DNA of 64,000 nt. Source: Apiosordaria backusii. Its lineage: Eukaryota > Ascomycota > Sordariomycetes > Sordariales > Lasiosphaeriaceae. The notes beneath the pieces were generated by a model. It saw nothing but the letters and a program-made list of their open reading frames with translations. It made no database searches and had not been told where the DNA came from. Where the stretch lies: contig JAUKTV010000003.1 of assembly GCA_030549205.1 (NCBI GenBank), forward strand, positions 2,480,001 through 2,544,000, in the 5' to 3' direction. Below, in pieces: positions 21,427 through 33,579 of this stretch. A program made the translations under genes and the position numbers. Every line of letters starts with the position of its first letter. The stretch's first letter is position 1.

Positions 21427-22250
21427 AGCGAGGTGGGTTCGCTGGCATGTTGCTATCCAACCGTTGAGCCCCACCTGGCAGGTGGTAGGCCCGGATCACG
21501 GCGATGAGGTGTACGGAAAAGATTGCAGATATTTCTCATCAGAATATAAGACACAAGAAAGAGAAGAGTCCCGATAACTTAATGGGCTTCTGTGTTTTGA
21601 TTCAATCTTGGATCCGCTCACTAGTTGAACTTACAAGGACACTAGTCGGTAGGCGTCAAACTCACACGTGGGAGCATCTGATGAAGATGCCAAGGAGCTG
21701 ACATTCGTGGGCTCGTAAATAAAACTCTTACTTGGTCCAATCACCTCACTAAATTGCCTTACCACTTACCACACATATTACCTTCATTGGTTTACCTAAT
21801 ATAACCTTCGCAGTCAGCCAGGCCAGGCCTCAATTAGGAAGGCGACTTACATGAATAACAAGCAGGCGTGGGTTAGGGTTAACACACTACCCCCTGTCTG
21901 CTACCTCGCATTCACATCGTGCACATCTTCACCATCCAGAATGATTCAACTCCCAAACGCCCCAAAGAGAAAAACATCAATGTTACAACCATGCACGTCA
22001 ACTAAACAATAAAATCTCTTTTCAGTGTCTCATCAATACGCTATCCCACACAGCATGCATTAGCATGCATTAAGCCATCAGCATCAACCGCTCCCTCCCT
22101 CCCCATGTGAGTTCTCCCAACTTTTCCTGTGGCAAACCCCTTTCCCATACCCATGAGTAAAAACAAAGAAAAATAATACAAGGCCCCCAATTTGCAAATA
22201 TGTCCCCCTACACGTAATCAATAATACCTCCGCCTCCTACCGCAATAGTA
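21427..22250. other. Intergenic flank and 3' UTR region of MLP1
   Basis: No gene seen. GGGTTAGGGTTAA at 21870-21882 is a third telomere-like motif. The right part is presumably the 3' UTR of the MLP1/TPR gene. Confidence 0.45.
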
Positions 22251-25200
22251 CTACTGCTGCGGACCACCACCCTGTCCCCCTACTGCACCACCGCCGTTAC
22301 CTCCTCCTCGAGGCCTCTTCCCCCCTCTCTCTCCGCTTCCAACCTCACTATCATTCCTCGGCCTCTTGTTACCAGCCGCTGGGTTCGGGTTGAATTCGCC
22401 TGCCGCTGGGTTCAAGTTCGGAGCACCAACCGCAGCTGCCGCGCCTCCCCTAGCTTGGAATCCACCGCGCCCGCGATGTCCACCTGGTCCACCACGGTTG
22501 GGGGCTTGGTAGACACCTCCCCTGCCTCCGCGACCTGCAGCGGCACCACCTCTAGGTAGTGGGATGCCAGTTCTGACTGCTAGTTGTGGGATCTGTTGAG
22601 CTGGCTGTTGTTGTTGTTGCTGTGGCTGACCTTGCGTACCAGGAGTTGGCTGCCCGAACGGGTTAACCACGGGTAGGTTGCTCTGGGCTGGGGCAACAGC
22701 TGCTTTGGCGAAGGGGTTGGCTGCCGCGGGCGCTGGGATTGCTGATCCAGGTGCCGGAATGCCTGTAGGTGCCGGCTTAGCCAGCTGAGGAGCTCCGGCT
22801 TGAGGAGCAGGGAGTTTGGGTTTTGTGTCTTCTGCTGCAGGGGAGGCTGTTCTAACGTTAGCATCTCCTGTCTGTAGAATATTGATAGAATAGAGAGAGA
22901 ATATACCAGAAGGGGCAGCAGCTTGCGCTGTCGCAAGTGCAGCCGCAGGTGCGGGGGCCGGAGTAGGGGTAGGAGCTGGCGCTGGAGGTTTCGCGTCCTT
23001 GGCAATCTCCCAGACCTCGCCAACAGGACGCTGAGGTGTCTCCTTCGCAGCCGTCTCGACAATCTGAATCTTGGCCTGCGCCGTCTTGTGTTGCCTGTCG
23101 AGCATGTTAAGACGCAGAGCTGACTTCTTCTCAGTCAGCGCAGACGCTTGTTCCTTGGCAATGACAATCTTTTGCTCATATTCGACCTTGAGCGCGGCCT
23201 CGGTAGCCTCCTTTGACTTGTCCACCAGCCTTTTGACGTTGTTCTTCACGATACTAGACACAACAGGGTTGTTGGCCAGAAGGTCACGGACTTGACTGTC
23301 GCTCATGCCCGTAATGTCGAAGCCAGGAGTGCCAAGGGTTGGCGTTGCTGGTGGCGGCCCACCAGTTGGCTTTGCTGGTGTAGAGGGAACGCCATTTTGA
23401 GGCGGTGCCGAGGTGAGCTGTTCAGCCTTGACAATAGCAATCTCCTGCTGCAACTTCAACTGGAACTCGGCCTCCAGTTTAGCCTTATCCTCCTGAGCTT
23501 GCTTCTCCAGATTCTCCTTGGACTCTTGCAGTTTCTTGTTGAGGGCAGTCTTCATCTTCTCGGACCGGTTGCGGACGATAGCGTCAGCATGTTCCTCCAG
23601 CTCCTTGGCCTTCTGTTCAAACTCGGCAGCCCTGGCCTCGGCGGCGGCAATCTTCTCCTCCAAAGCCTTGCGTTCTTCGTCGGTAAGGCCGGCGGCCGCG
23701 GGTTGGACAGGTGCAGCAGAAGCACCGTCCTCCATTGTGACATCGCCAGAAGCAGCGACTTGCTGTGCAGCCGCTTTAGCCTGGTCGCGCTCAGCGATAG
23801 CATTCGCAAGCTCCCCCTTGAGTTGTTCGATTTGCGCATCGGCAGCCGCCTTCTCAGCTGTGACAACCTCAAGTTCGGACCTGAGGCTTTCGAGCTGCTG
23901 GTTGAGCTGAGCAACAAGTTCAGAATTGTCGCTGTTCTCAGTAGGTTGAGAGAACACTGAAACAGGAGCCGGAACCGGCGCGGGAGCTGCAGCCTTCTGT
24001 TCAAGCTCCTTGTTCTTCTCAGTCAAGCCAGCCAGATCTTGTCTGGCAGCAGTAAGCTCCTGCTCGACGCCCACCAAGCGCGCATTGAGACCGTCAATCG
24101 TTCCTTGCAAGGCGCTCTTGTCGGTAATAGCCTCGTCACGCTGAGTCTTCATGGCCTTGTAGCGGGTCTTGAAGTCCTCCGCAAACTTCTCTCTGAGCGA
24201 CTTCCACTCGTTTGACTTGATGTACAAGACTTCCTCGGTCTCCCTCACCTTCGCCTGAAGAGCCTGTTCCGATGCCCTCAGGGTATCACGCTCGGTTTCC
24301 AGCTCCATAATCGTCACCTTGAGCTGCTCAACCTCATGAGGATCAGCCTGGCCGTACTTGCTGAGAATAGACTCAATCCTCTTCTGAAGGCTATCCCGGG
24401 CCTCCTGGAGTTGTTTAATCTCTTGCTCCTTGAAGCTGCGGTCAAAGTCAAGCTCCGAGATACGAGCCTCAAGAGGCTGGATCTTGGCTTCCAGCTCCTC
24501 AATCTTCTTCGACTTCCGTTCAAGCTGGGCCTGTGTGCGCTGGTTCTCGTTACGTAGCGTGACATTGCTTTCACGGATAAGGTTGAGCTCGTTGAGTTTG
24601 TCCATGAGCTCCTTGTGAGTAATTGAATTGCGTGAGCTCTCCGAGTTGGATCTCCGCTCCTGATCGAGCTTGAGTCGAGTCTCATCGAGTTGCGATTGCG
24701 AGTATTCCAGTTGTTGCTGTAGACGTTTGGCTTCTTGCAGTTTGATGTCGTATTGCACCTCAAGAATTTCCTTCTCGCGACGGAGGTAGTTGTTGAGCTC
24801 CCTGAGGCCTTCAGTAGCAGTGTCGGCAATGCCGCCTCCCGAAATGTCACCAGCATTGTCCGCCCGGTTCTGCTGGAGGGCAGAGATCTGCGACGTGACA
24901 CTGTCAAGTTGCTGGTGTAGAAGCTTGTTCTGGGCCGCTGCATCATCCTTCCTAGCCTTGATCTCAGCGATCTCCTGCTCAAGTTGGACCTTGCGTTCCT
25001 CCCATGATTGCTCGCTCTGGCGCAGAGCAAGTTTGGCAGACTCGGCTTCTGCCTTCCATTTGCCCGACTCAATCTTGAGCTCGTTGAATTGCGTGCGAAT
25101 CTCCTGCAGAGCTTTGGCGGCCTCGGCGTGCTTGACCAACTCATACTCGTACTCTTGCTGGGCCTTGACGGTGATCTCCTGCTGAGTGCGCAGATCCTGT

Positions 25201-28200
25201 TGATGATACTTGGCAATCTCCCTGTACTTCTCCTCCTCGCTCTTGAGCCGGGCGATTTCGCTGTTGAGAATACGCTCCTTCTCCTCGGATTTCCGTGCAA
25301 CGTCGGCTTGCGAATCGCGAAGCATATTAAGCTCGTTATTCGAAGCACCGAGCTCCAATGTAAGAGCCTCCACGCGCTGCTCCAATTCCGCGATGGTGCT
25401 CGTCTTAGCATTCACATCCTTCTCCACCTCGGCATGATATTGCTCCTGAGTCTCAAGCAGCGTGTTGAGCTCATCCTCCATGGACTTGCTGAGCTCCTTG
25501 TACTGCTCAGCTTCCCGCTTAGCATTCTCCAATTGCACACCAACCAGGTCCAACTGGTTCTTGAGATCCTGGACCTCATTCTCCAGCTCGTCGATGCGCT
25601 CCTGGGCCTCACCGCTGATGCCGCCCTGGTCATGCATGGTCCCAGGCCTAGGAGTTGGCAGAGGACGAAGTCTCTCGGCACGCTCTTGAGCATTCTTGAG
25701 CTCAATCTCCAGCTCATTAACACGGGCCTGCAGGTGATCGCGGGTAGTCTTGACCTGGATATTGTCCTCCTTAACCTGCTGGATAGTTGTCGTGAGTTCG
25801 TCAATGCGCTTCTGGAATTGTTGCGCATCGAATTCCTTCCGCAGCTGAATCTTGCGGCCCTCATCAATCTCCTCTGAGAGTTTCCGTTTGGTTGTCGTAA
25901 GCTCGGCATCAAGAGCATCGATTTGTCCCTGAAGTCTGCGCTTGGTTTCCGACTCGCTAAGCTCGCGCTCATTGAGCAGCGATTGTTGGCTTGCCAGTAG
26001 ACCGTTGAGTCTGGTCTTCTCCTGGGCAAGGCTTTCGTTGTCGCCGGCAAGTCTCTCCTGGATCGTCCTCCACAAGCTCTTCTCGGCCTTGAGATTCGCA
26101 TTCTCGCTCCGCAGGCTCTCAACAAGCCCACGAGCTTCCACAAGGTCCTCGGCGACTTGTTGTGTCCGCAGATCTTGCTTCGCATTGGACTCTGACAAAG
26201 ATTGATTTCTCTTCTGGATCTCCTGTTTCTCGGTCTGAAGAGCCTTGAAATTAGATTCAAGAATGCTATAGCGTTCAGTAGCAAGAGTAAGCTGGCTAGA
26301 GATACGCGACACCTCGCTTTGAAGAGCGGCCTTCTCGGATGAGAGCTTCTGGATCTGATCCTTGAGGGCGTTCTTGTCGGCGGATTGATCGGCCCGGTAA
26401 GAGTCGAACTGGATCTGCAAGTCCCGATAAGCCGAAACCATATCGGGTTCGCCTTGTGATTGTTGCTCGATACTAGCAAGCACCTCACGCTCCCCTTCCC
26501 CGGCAATACCGAGGGCTTGTCTGATTTCAGCGGTGTCGGCCTTCTGCTGTAGCATCCGGCGGAACATGTCGCGTTCTTGAACGTAGCTCTTGGACTTGAC
26601 CAGAAGAGTTTGGATCTCTTCCTGTAGCTGGCGAATAGTGTCGTGAAGTTGCTGCGGATTCTCCAGCTCCAAAGCCTCTTGTCGCACCTTGGCTTGTGCT
26701 TCCTCCTTCTCCATCTGGTCGGCAAGTTGGCGGGTGATCCTGAGAAGCTCCTCGTTCTTTTGCTGGAGATCGACAATGTCCTTGAAAACCACAAACCTTT
26801 CTGTGATAAAGCGGTGAGTGTCCGACATATCCTCAAGCGCATTCTCGGTGATCTCTCCACGTTGCATCCGCTCAAACTGCTCGTGTTCTTCAGGAGTCAA
26901 CATATCCATACCCTTCTCCTGCGCATGGGCGTTGAAGACAAGGACATGAACCTGCGTGCCGAGGTCACGGACCTGAGCACGGAATATCTTGTTCTCGGCC
27001 TGAATGGAGGCGACCGCGGCTTCAGCTTTACGCTGAGCCTTCTTGGCTGCCTCAGCAGTTTCCCAGGCTTGCTGCGACAACTCGGTGTACTTGTCCAGAT
27101 CGGCTCTGAGCTCCTCGTTTTGAGCTTGAGTTTCCTCCAGTTCAGGTGCTTTAGCCTCGAGCATTCCCAGTACGTCATCGAGATCCTGCTGGAGCTTCTG
27201 GTTCTTGCGCTGTTCAGTCGTAAGCTGGGCCTTGACCTTGAGCAGTTCCTCAAGGGTATCCGTAGCGCGCTTGCCCCGAACAGAAAGGGGCGTGCCAAAA
27301 GGAGATCCGGGTCGAACCAAGAACGAGCCATTGGCTCTGGGGGTTTGTGGTGCTGAGCCCGGAGCATTTTCGGATTCGACGACAGAGACGCGCAAACAAT
27401 CGACTTCAGCCTGTAGACTCTGTACTTGCTGTTCCGCTTGGGTGAGGTCCTGCTTCGCCTGCTCAAGTTCCCGGCGCACACGGCGCATCTCCTCGGCATG
27501 GTCATCTTTGACCTGCTCCAGACGATCCGTCACTTCTTTTAGTCTCTCGCGATGAGTCTCTGATTGCTGATCTTTGAGGTCGACGAGGCGCTTTTGAGAC
27601 TCAAGCTCCTGCTTGAAGCTCTCTTCGGCACGGGAGTTAGACTCTTGAAGTTGCTGCACCTTGCTCAGGGCCTCTTCTGCCTTTGACTGAGCCTCATCCA
27701 GCCTCTTCCGCAGCTGTTGTTCAGACCGAGTAAGCGACTCAATCGTGGAGTTCGCATCCTCGTTCATGCGCTGAAGCTCGGCAATACGAGCGCCCTTTTC
27801 CTTTCGGAACTTGAGGCTCTCGGCAGCCTTGGTCTTCAGTTCAGCATCATACCACTCGTTGTTCTTCTTAGCAAGCTCGAGCTCTTGTTTGAGTGCCTCT
27901 TCCCGGTATTTGGCCGAGTTCGCGGCTGTCTGAGCCGATTGGACAGACTGGTTTAGCGAAGAAATCTCCGAGTTGAGCTTCAAAATCTTTTGATGTTGCT
28001 TCTGAAGCTCCTCGGCGAGTGTGGCATTGGCCGTCGTCTTGGAGTCGACGATGGCCAGTGTTTCGCGGTTCGACGTCTCGAGCGAGGCAATGCGAGCGCG
28101 CAAGGTTTCAATTTCGGATTGTGATGCCGTTCCAGATGATTTCAATGTCTGAAGCTCATTTTCAATTGATCGCCTCATAGATTCTGATGTTTCGAGTTGT

Positions 28201-28532
28201 CAGCCAAGATGACCCCAAGCTTCTCGAGCTCTTGAACGGGCCAACAAACCTTCATTCTGAAGCTTCTGCCGAAGCTCTTCAACATCCTTCAGCGCCTTAT
28301 CGGCGGTCGCCTTGAATTGCTCGCATCGTGATTCGGAACCTCTGATGGCGGCCTCGAGTTCAATCTCGAGCTGAAACTTCTCCTGCTCCAAGTCGCGTAG
28401 CTTGGCGAGCACAGCTTGGAGGATGCTGGTGACAAGCTCTGGAGTCGGCGCGGTGACGACTGTGTTGAGGTCGAGCTCTGGGATGCCGACGTTGGTCGAC
28501 AAATACCCCAGGTCCACCTCGGCCGCGGCCAT
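22251..28532 (-). CDS. MLP1: Nuclear-basket nucleoporin Mlp1/TPR, 2051 aa
   Basis: Long coiled-coil filament protein of the nuclear pore basket, involved in mRNA export quality control and anchoring at the inner nuclear envelope. Three exons fit: 28532-28250, 28183-22907 and 22846-22251. Intron 1 is 66 nt (GTTTGT, CTGAC branch). Intron 2 is 60 nt (GTATAT, GCTAAC branch). Residues from about 30 to 1640 are nearly continuous heptad coiled coil. The segment around FVVFKDIVDLQQKNEELLRI, after a short non-coil break, matches the conserved TPR/MLP region. The C-terminal 350 residues are Pro/Ala/Gln-rich, then an RGG-rich tail with a KRPR basic motif. Length is as expected for fungal Mlp1 (about 1900-2100 aa). 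Intron 2 is a multiple of three without a stop, so its retention would add 20 residues in frame. The ATG at 28532 begins the conserved acidic N-terminus. Confidence 0.95.
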
Positions 28533-29279
28533 GGTGTTTCTCGCTCGCGTGTTTGCCCTGGTCTCAGCGCATAGAAGTAGCTTTGTTCGTTTGGACCTGG
28601 CAGAGATCGGTGAAGAAAGAGAGGCCAATCGCAGGCGGTGAGTCCTGGTCGATTGAAATCGCCGGCGAGAGATGGAATGATCAAAGACTCGATGGCGGTA
28701 CCGAGTGTTGTTGTTGATTCAGATTTTCCGTCGTATGCAAATGGCAAGGTCGCGAGTTGCAGTTGCTGACTTCTTTTTCGACTGTTTTTGGAGAGAGCCT
28801 GCTAACCAGGAACCAGTCGCGCTTTAATGTGGGGCCTCGGCGGAGCGTGTGACAGCACAGCGGTTGACGTTAGTGGTCTGTGCACAGGCATCACGCTCAA
28901 CCAGCCTCGCCAATTCTTTGTTCAAAAACAGCGCCAAGAGCTGGACAAAAGTTGGCTGGCTTTCACCGGATTCCTCAACGGTGCTCACGTTGAGCCTCAG
29001 CCTCGCCAACGATTCAAGACACATCACATCAGATACTACGGAAAGATGGCAGGATAGCTCAACATTCATTCACCATTTCAAAAGAAAATGATTTCCATCT
29101 CTATATTCAAGACATGGTCGATTCGATCACATTATGTTCTTCAACCCATATCAGGATATCATGCTCAACATATTACAACAAATTCGCTAAATAATCACAC
29201 AAACCCAAAACATCCCCCTTCTATTTACTTCCTTCCCTTCCCTTCCCTTCCCTTCCCTTCCCTTCCTTTCATCCCCCCA
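28533..29279. other. MLP1 upstream region with (CCCTT)n microsatellite
   Basis: Contains the MLP1 promoter and 5' UTR on the right of the gene. Eight or so CCCTT units lie at about 29229-29270, immediately 3' of the stop codon of the next minus-strand gene. No further gene recognised. Confidence 0.55.
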
Positions 29280-31834
29280 TCACCTCCCCCTATGATACTC
29301 ATCCCCACCCATCTCATACGTCCCCGGCACAGGCCCCGACTGCCACGACGGCTGCCCCGGAGCCGCCGGCGGCGGCTGTTGCTGTCCATATCCAGGCTGA
29401 TAAGCCTGATAACCCCCGCCCTGCTGCGGCTGACCTTGGCCTGGGGCAGCAGGAGGCTGATATCCATACTGCCCAGGCAACTCCGTCCTCCCCCCCGTAA
29501 CATTATGGAACGGCGTCCCCTGCCCCTGCAGCTCTTGCGTCCCCGGCGGCGGCGGAGGAGCATACATCGCACCCTGCCCCTGAAGCTCCGGTCTGTTCAT
29601 GTTGACATTGTGAAAATGCGAACCTTGCCCTTGGAGCTCTGACATGTTGTGCGAATGAGGTTGTGAGGGGTACATCCCTCCCTGTCCCTGAAGTTCTGGT
29701 CGATTAGCCAAGGGCGCACCTTGGCCGTAGAGTTCTGGGGCGTGTGGTGGAGGTGGAATCATGGCTCCTTGGCCTTGGAGTTCAGGTCTGTTGACTGAGG
29801 GGGCGCCCTGGCCGTAGAGTTCTGGGGCATTTAGTGGGCGTTGTTGGCCTCCTGGATGTGAATGCTGGGAGTGAAGTTCAGACGTGTTTGGCATTGGTGG
29901 GTAGAGTGAAGATGCAGCTGCTTGGCCGTGGAGTTCAGGTGCATTCGGTGGAGGAGGCGAGTTATACGGACTTGGGGGTTTAGCATGTTGAGAGTGCAGT
30001 TCTGAGCTACCTGGCATTGGCGGGTAGAGCGATGACTGGCCGTGGGCCCCAGGGTGGTTTGGCGGGGGCGAATAAGGCCCTGTAGTCGAAATTGGCGATA
30101 CGTTGTCCGTTCTTCCGGGGGAGGTCACTTGCAGAGAGCTCGGAGCTGGCGAGTCCACTGGGGGCGGCGCGGCAACAACGTCAGATGCGAATGCTGGCTT
30201 GTTGGCGGCGGCGATAGGACTGGCATAAGGGCGGTATGCTGGCGGTGCAAGCTTAGGTTCGCCGGGAGGGGGTTGTTGGTTGGCCAAGGCCAGGCGTTCT
30301 CGCTCTCGACGGTCTCTTGAGGACTTGCAGAGACGCCAAATGAGGGCACCCAGTAGAACTATGCCGGCAAGTGCGCCCGCCGCGATTCCTATTATCATGC
30401 CAAGATTTGTGCGAGATGAGGAGCTGTTGTCCGTATCTGAACCACCACCACCACTGCTGCCGCCTCCTGAACTACCCGGGCCACCCGTTGCTCTAGGACC
30501 ACCACCTGAAACCCCAGTGGCATACGTCTGGTCCACGGAATTCGTCACACCGGCGGCACTAACTTTGTTCTCGGCAGCACTACAATAATAGTTGTAAACC
30601 TAGGAAAGAGTCAGTCGATTCCTGTCATCTCACTATGAGCTTAGGACTTACCGCCACAGCAGAGCTAATGTCCTCCGTTGCGGTCGAAGCACAATACCCC
30701 TTCACGCTCGAAGTAATTTCCCTCAAGATCTCAAGTGTCATCCCCTCCTTCATGCAAGCGCACGAAGCCAGTGCCTTGGGACCAGCAGGACACAAACTGC
30801 GTGTTTGCTACACAACATCATTAGTCTATGTTTTATCTCACCTCATCCGAATTACCTACCCCTTGAACAGCATAACTCAAAGCAGAGCTGGCACACGGAG
30901 CAAGTGTTTGGTATTGCGGCAAGTCGGTGATATAATATGTCATGGCACCAGGCGGGTCCGTCGGCTTGGGGAAGTTCGAGGTTCCATTGTTCAACCCGCA
31001 GTAGGCAGCAAAGATGGCTTGGGCAGAAGACACATCGGCCGTGTTCGAGGAGCAGTATCCTCTGACTGATGTGTTGATTTCCTGGCTGACCAAGAGAGAG
31101 TTTTGGTTCTTGAAGCAGGCGCAACTTGCGTAACCGGGGATATCTGTAGGGCATTTGCCTCTCTGTTCACGAGGTATCGTCAGTCTTCTGCATCTGGCAA
31201 GAGGTCGTGGCTTCATCATACCAGTTCTCTGTTTCACAAGATATTAGCAAATGTTCTCTGAGTAACAAGCGAAAAGATAGGTTGAGTGGTCAAACTTACC
31301 GAACAGCATAGCCCAAGGCAGTCTTTGCGCATGGCGCCAGAAGGTCCATTTCCGCGATATCGGTGATCGCCACCGACACGCCCGTGGGAGAGGGGAAGGA
31401 GACAGGTGTTGCCTGGTTGCAGTATGCGCTTAGGACCGTCGCGGCAGAAGACTGATCGTCAGACGCCGTTGAGCCGCAAGTCATCCTGACACTAGACGAT
31501 ATCTCTGACCCTATCGACGCGAGGTTGTTGTTCTTGCTGCAGACACATGATTGCAGTTCTGTCACGGCCTGGGGGCAGGCGTTGCGGGTCAGGTAGTGGA
31601 TGTTGTAGCTCACAGCCCATGATGCGCATGGTGCCTTCGTGTTGATCGGTTAGCCAGACATGTTTTCCACCGATAGTAGAGGGTGTCGGTAAGTCTTCAT
31701 GGGGAATTGCGTACAAGTGAGTTGAAAATAGTCAAATCAGTCACGTAAACGACCGACTGAGAGAGCACGAGCGTGACCGTTTGCGAGAGGAGGAGAGCGA
31801 GCAGCACCGAGGCCGGCGGATATCGGTGGCCCAT
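29280..31834 (-). CDS. Membrane protein with three six-cysteine modules and PELxGQ-repeat tail, 746 aa
   Basis: Predicted plasma-membrane or wall-facing protein. Exons are 31834-31715, 31634-31300, 31228-31222, 31162-30860, 30807-30652 and 30599-29280; the total is exactly 747 codons. A signal peptide (ASVLLALLLSQTVTLVLSQ) is followed by three modules of about 85 residues. Each has six Cys in the order APC, CP, SC-x-C, a lone C, and YC, and each includes a segment like EISSSVRMTC. A Gly/Ser linker leads to a transmembrane helix at about 373-397 with a basic stop-transfer sequence. The roughly 345-residue cytosolic tail is Pro/Gln-rich with 11 copies of E-L-x-[GS]-Q. Frame continuity between exons 2 and 4 requires a 7-nt microexon. 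Introns interrupt modules 2 and 3 at about the same place, indicating exon duplication. The architecture suggests a sensor or wall-associated protein; no ligand is known to me. Confidence 0.85.
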
Positions 31835-32932
31835 CTTGACAATCATCAACAGATGAGACAAAATATCCAGAAAGACGGGAGAAGAAGTCGTTGGTTCCCA
31901 ACAGAGTGCCACCGAGAACGTTCACATGCAGATGCGACCTCTGCTATGTGTGTACAGCCTGAAGGGTACCACGGTAGGTCAGGTTGGAAGAAAAGAAAGA
32001 GAGAGGAGAGTCCGAATTAGAGAACTTTCTCCCATCCATGTCCTGTCACGAGGGAAGCGAGCAAATGCTACATGAAGGGGAGTCAGTGAACGCCTCTGCT
32101 ATGCAGCGGAAGCAGACCAGGCTGCGCGCCATCTTTTTCCAGGTTAATCACCAAAAATGACTGGCCCCAGACAGCAGAAACGCAGGTACCGTGAACCGCG
32201 AAGAGGGGGTGCTTTGGTGTTGAGACCCCTGTAAGCTGAAAAGCCCAAACCGAAGTTCAAGCTCATGCTCTTGAACGAAGCCACCAATGAGAAGCAAGAC
32301 GTAAAAAGGCGGCGTCCAATGAGGAATCGGGTGGGAAGTGATAAACATGGGGGAACTTGTGGCTTGAGCTTTGATCTCAATTCTCAGTCATTGATGAAAA
32401 TATGTAGTCTGTGTTCCAAGAAAAGACATCATGATGTCAGGTCTCGGTGTTGTCGTCTTCAAAATGAGGCTTCACCTGAACAGTTGGCTCATGACAAAAG
32501 AACGTTGCGGTTGTGTGAGTTGAGATGTCAAAAGTCCCCTCAATTTACCCTTGCATGCAGCATGTCGGTCTCGCCTGTCAGCCGCGGGGGAAATTGACGC
32601 CGACTGCCTGCCGCAGTTCCAGGTTCCACCATTTGAAAAGAGGATCAAGAAAACTTGGAAGAGCAAAAACCGTGTGCAACATTGAAGGGGAATTCTTCAG
32701 CTGCTGAAAATCCCCTATTCTCACAATGGCACAGCCGGCAGTCTCGCGCTTAGGGAAATGGCAGGAGCACATATATCTGCAAGCCATAAGCGCGCCCTTT
32801 TTCGACCCCTTTTCTGTCAGCAATCCATCGTTTATTTTTGTCATGTTCCCTAACCCATACGCAGTACACCATCGTCATATACCAATTCAGAATTCATTCA
32901 AGTCATATCCATATCCAACCCGCCCCCATCGC
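31835..32932. other. Intergenic, no gene recognised
   Basis: Upstream region of the six-cysteine membrane protein and 3' flank of the DOPA-dioxygenase-like gene. No coding frame with support. Confidence 0.5.
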
Positions 32933-33579
32933 TCACTCCCCCTTATTACTCTCCGCCCTCCTAAACGCCGCCACCAGACTCTTAAACCTCCCCACATCGA
33001 GCGGGATCCTCTCCCCCAGCCAAATCGCCCTCTCGGTATGATTCTTCAGCTCCCTCTCCAGCTCATGCGTCACATCATCCTCATGCGTGGTGTTAGGATG
33101 CACCAACACCGACAACGGCCCCCTCCAAATCGCCAACCAAGGGATAAACGCCCCGAACTGCGCCGGGGTAAACAAGTTCACCTCAAACATCGCGACTGGG
33201 TGCGGGCCGATGGGCCTATCCCAAAAGGTGTAGATGCGCAGCTCTGGGAATTCGCGACGGATTCTCTCCCAGAGCTCCCGGGCGTATTGGGTTTGCTGGG
33301 GGTTGTTTTGGAAGTAATATACGTGGATATCGCTGGGGGTGATTGTGTGAGTAATGAGGTAGGTGACGATAAGAGTGGTAATAGTGGATGAGAAACTTAC
33401 AAACCACCCCGTCGGCCGTTATCTAGCGGTTCAATAAACCGCTCGTAGGCCACGCTCTTGACGCCGGTCTGGATGTTGACATAGCTCTTGCCGTCATCGG
33501 TGCGCTCGTCGGGGAGGGGAGGGGCGTTTTCATACCCCGCCAGCGGGGAGGTGTAATTGAAGTCAAGTGAGTCCGCCAT
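32933..33579 (-). CDS. DOPA 4,5-dioxygenase-like protein, 192 aa
   Basis: Two exons, 33579-33401 and 33332-32933, with a 68-nt intron (GTAAGT donor, CCCAG acceptor) keep one frame. Conserved family landmarks are DIHVYYF, WDRPIGPHPVAMFEV, RGPLSVLVHPNT and AIWLGERIPLD. The His residues in HVYY, GPHP, LVHPNT and the TH/NH segment near residue 165 are the likely metal ligands. Plant and fungal relatives cleave the ring of DOPA to betalamic or muscaflavin-type products. In most filamentous fungi the physiological substrate is unknown, so catalysis on DOPA is an inference. It lies 510 bp downstream of the terpene synthase on the same strand. The ATG at 33579 is preferred over upstream codons because it begins the conserved DFNYTSPLAGYE segment. 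Confidence 0.85.

Noticed and set aside
19000..22200. Possible repeat-induced point mutation (RIP) in the AT-rich segment
   Set aside because: AT richness comes mainly from microsatellites; the MITE ends and 5S genes do not show the one-directional C-to-T pattern, and I could not compute RIP indices.
22580..27956. Long open frames of 130-490 codons in other frames and on the opposite strand of the MLP1 gene
   Set aside because: They are shadows of a coiled-coil gene rich in Leu, Gln, Glu and Lys codons, with Arg/Ser- or Leu-biased low-complexity translations and no domains.
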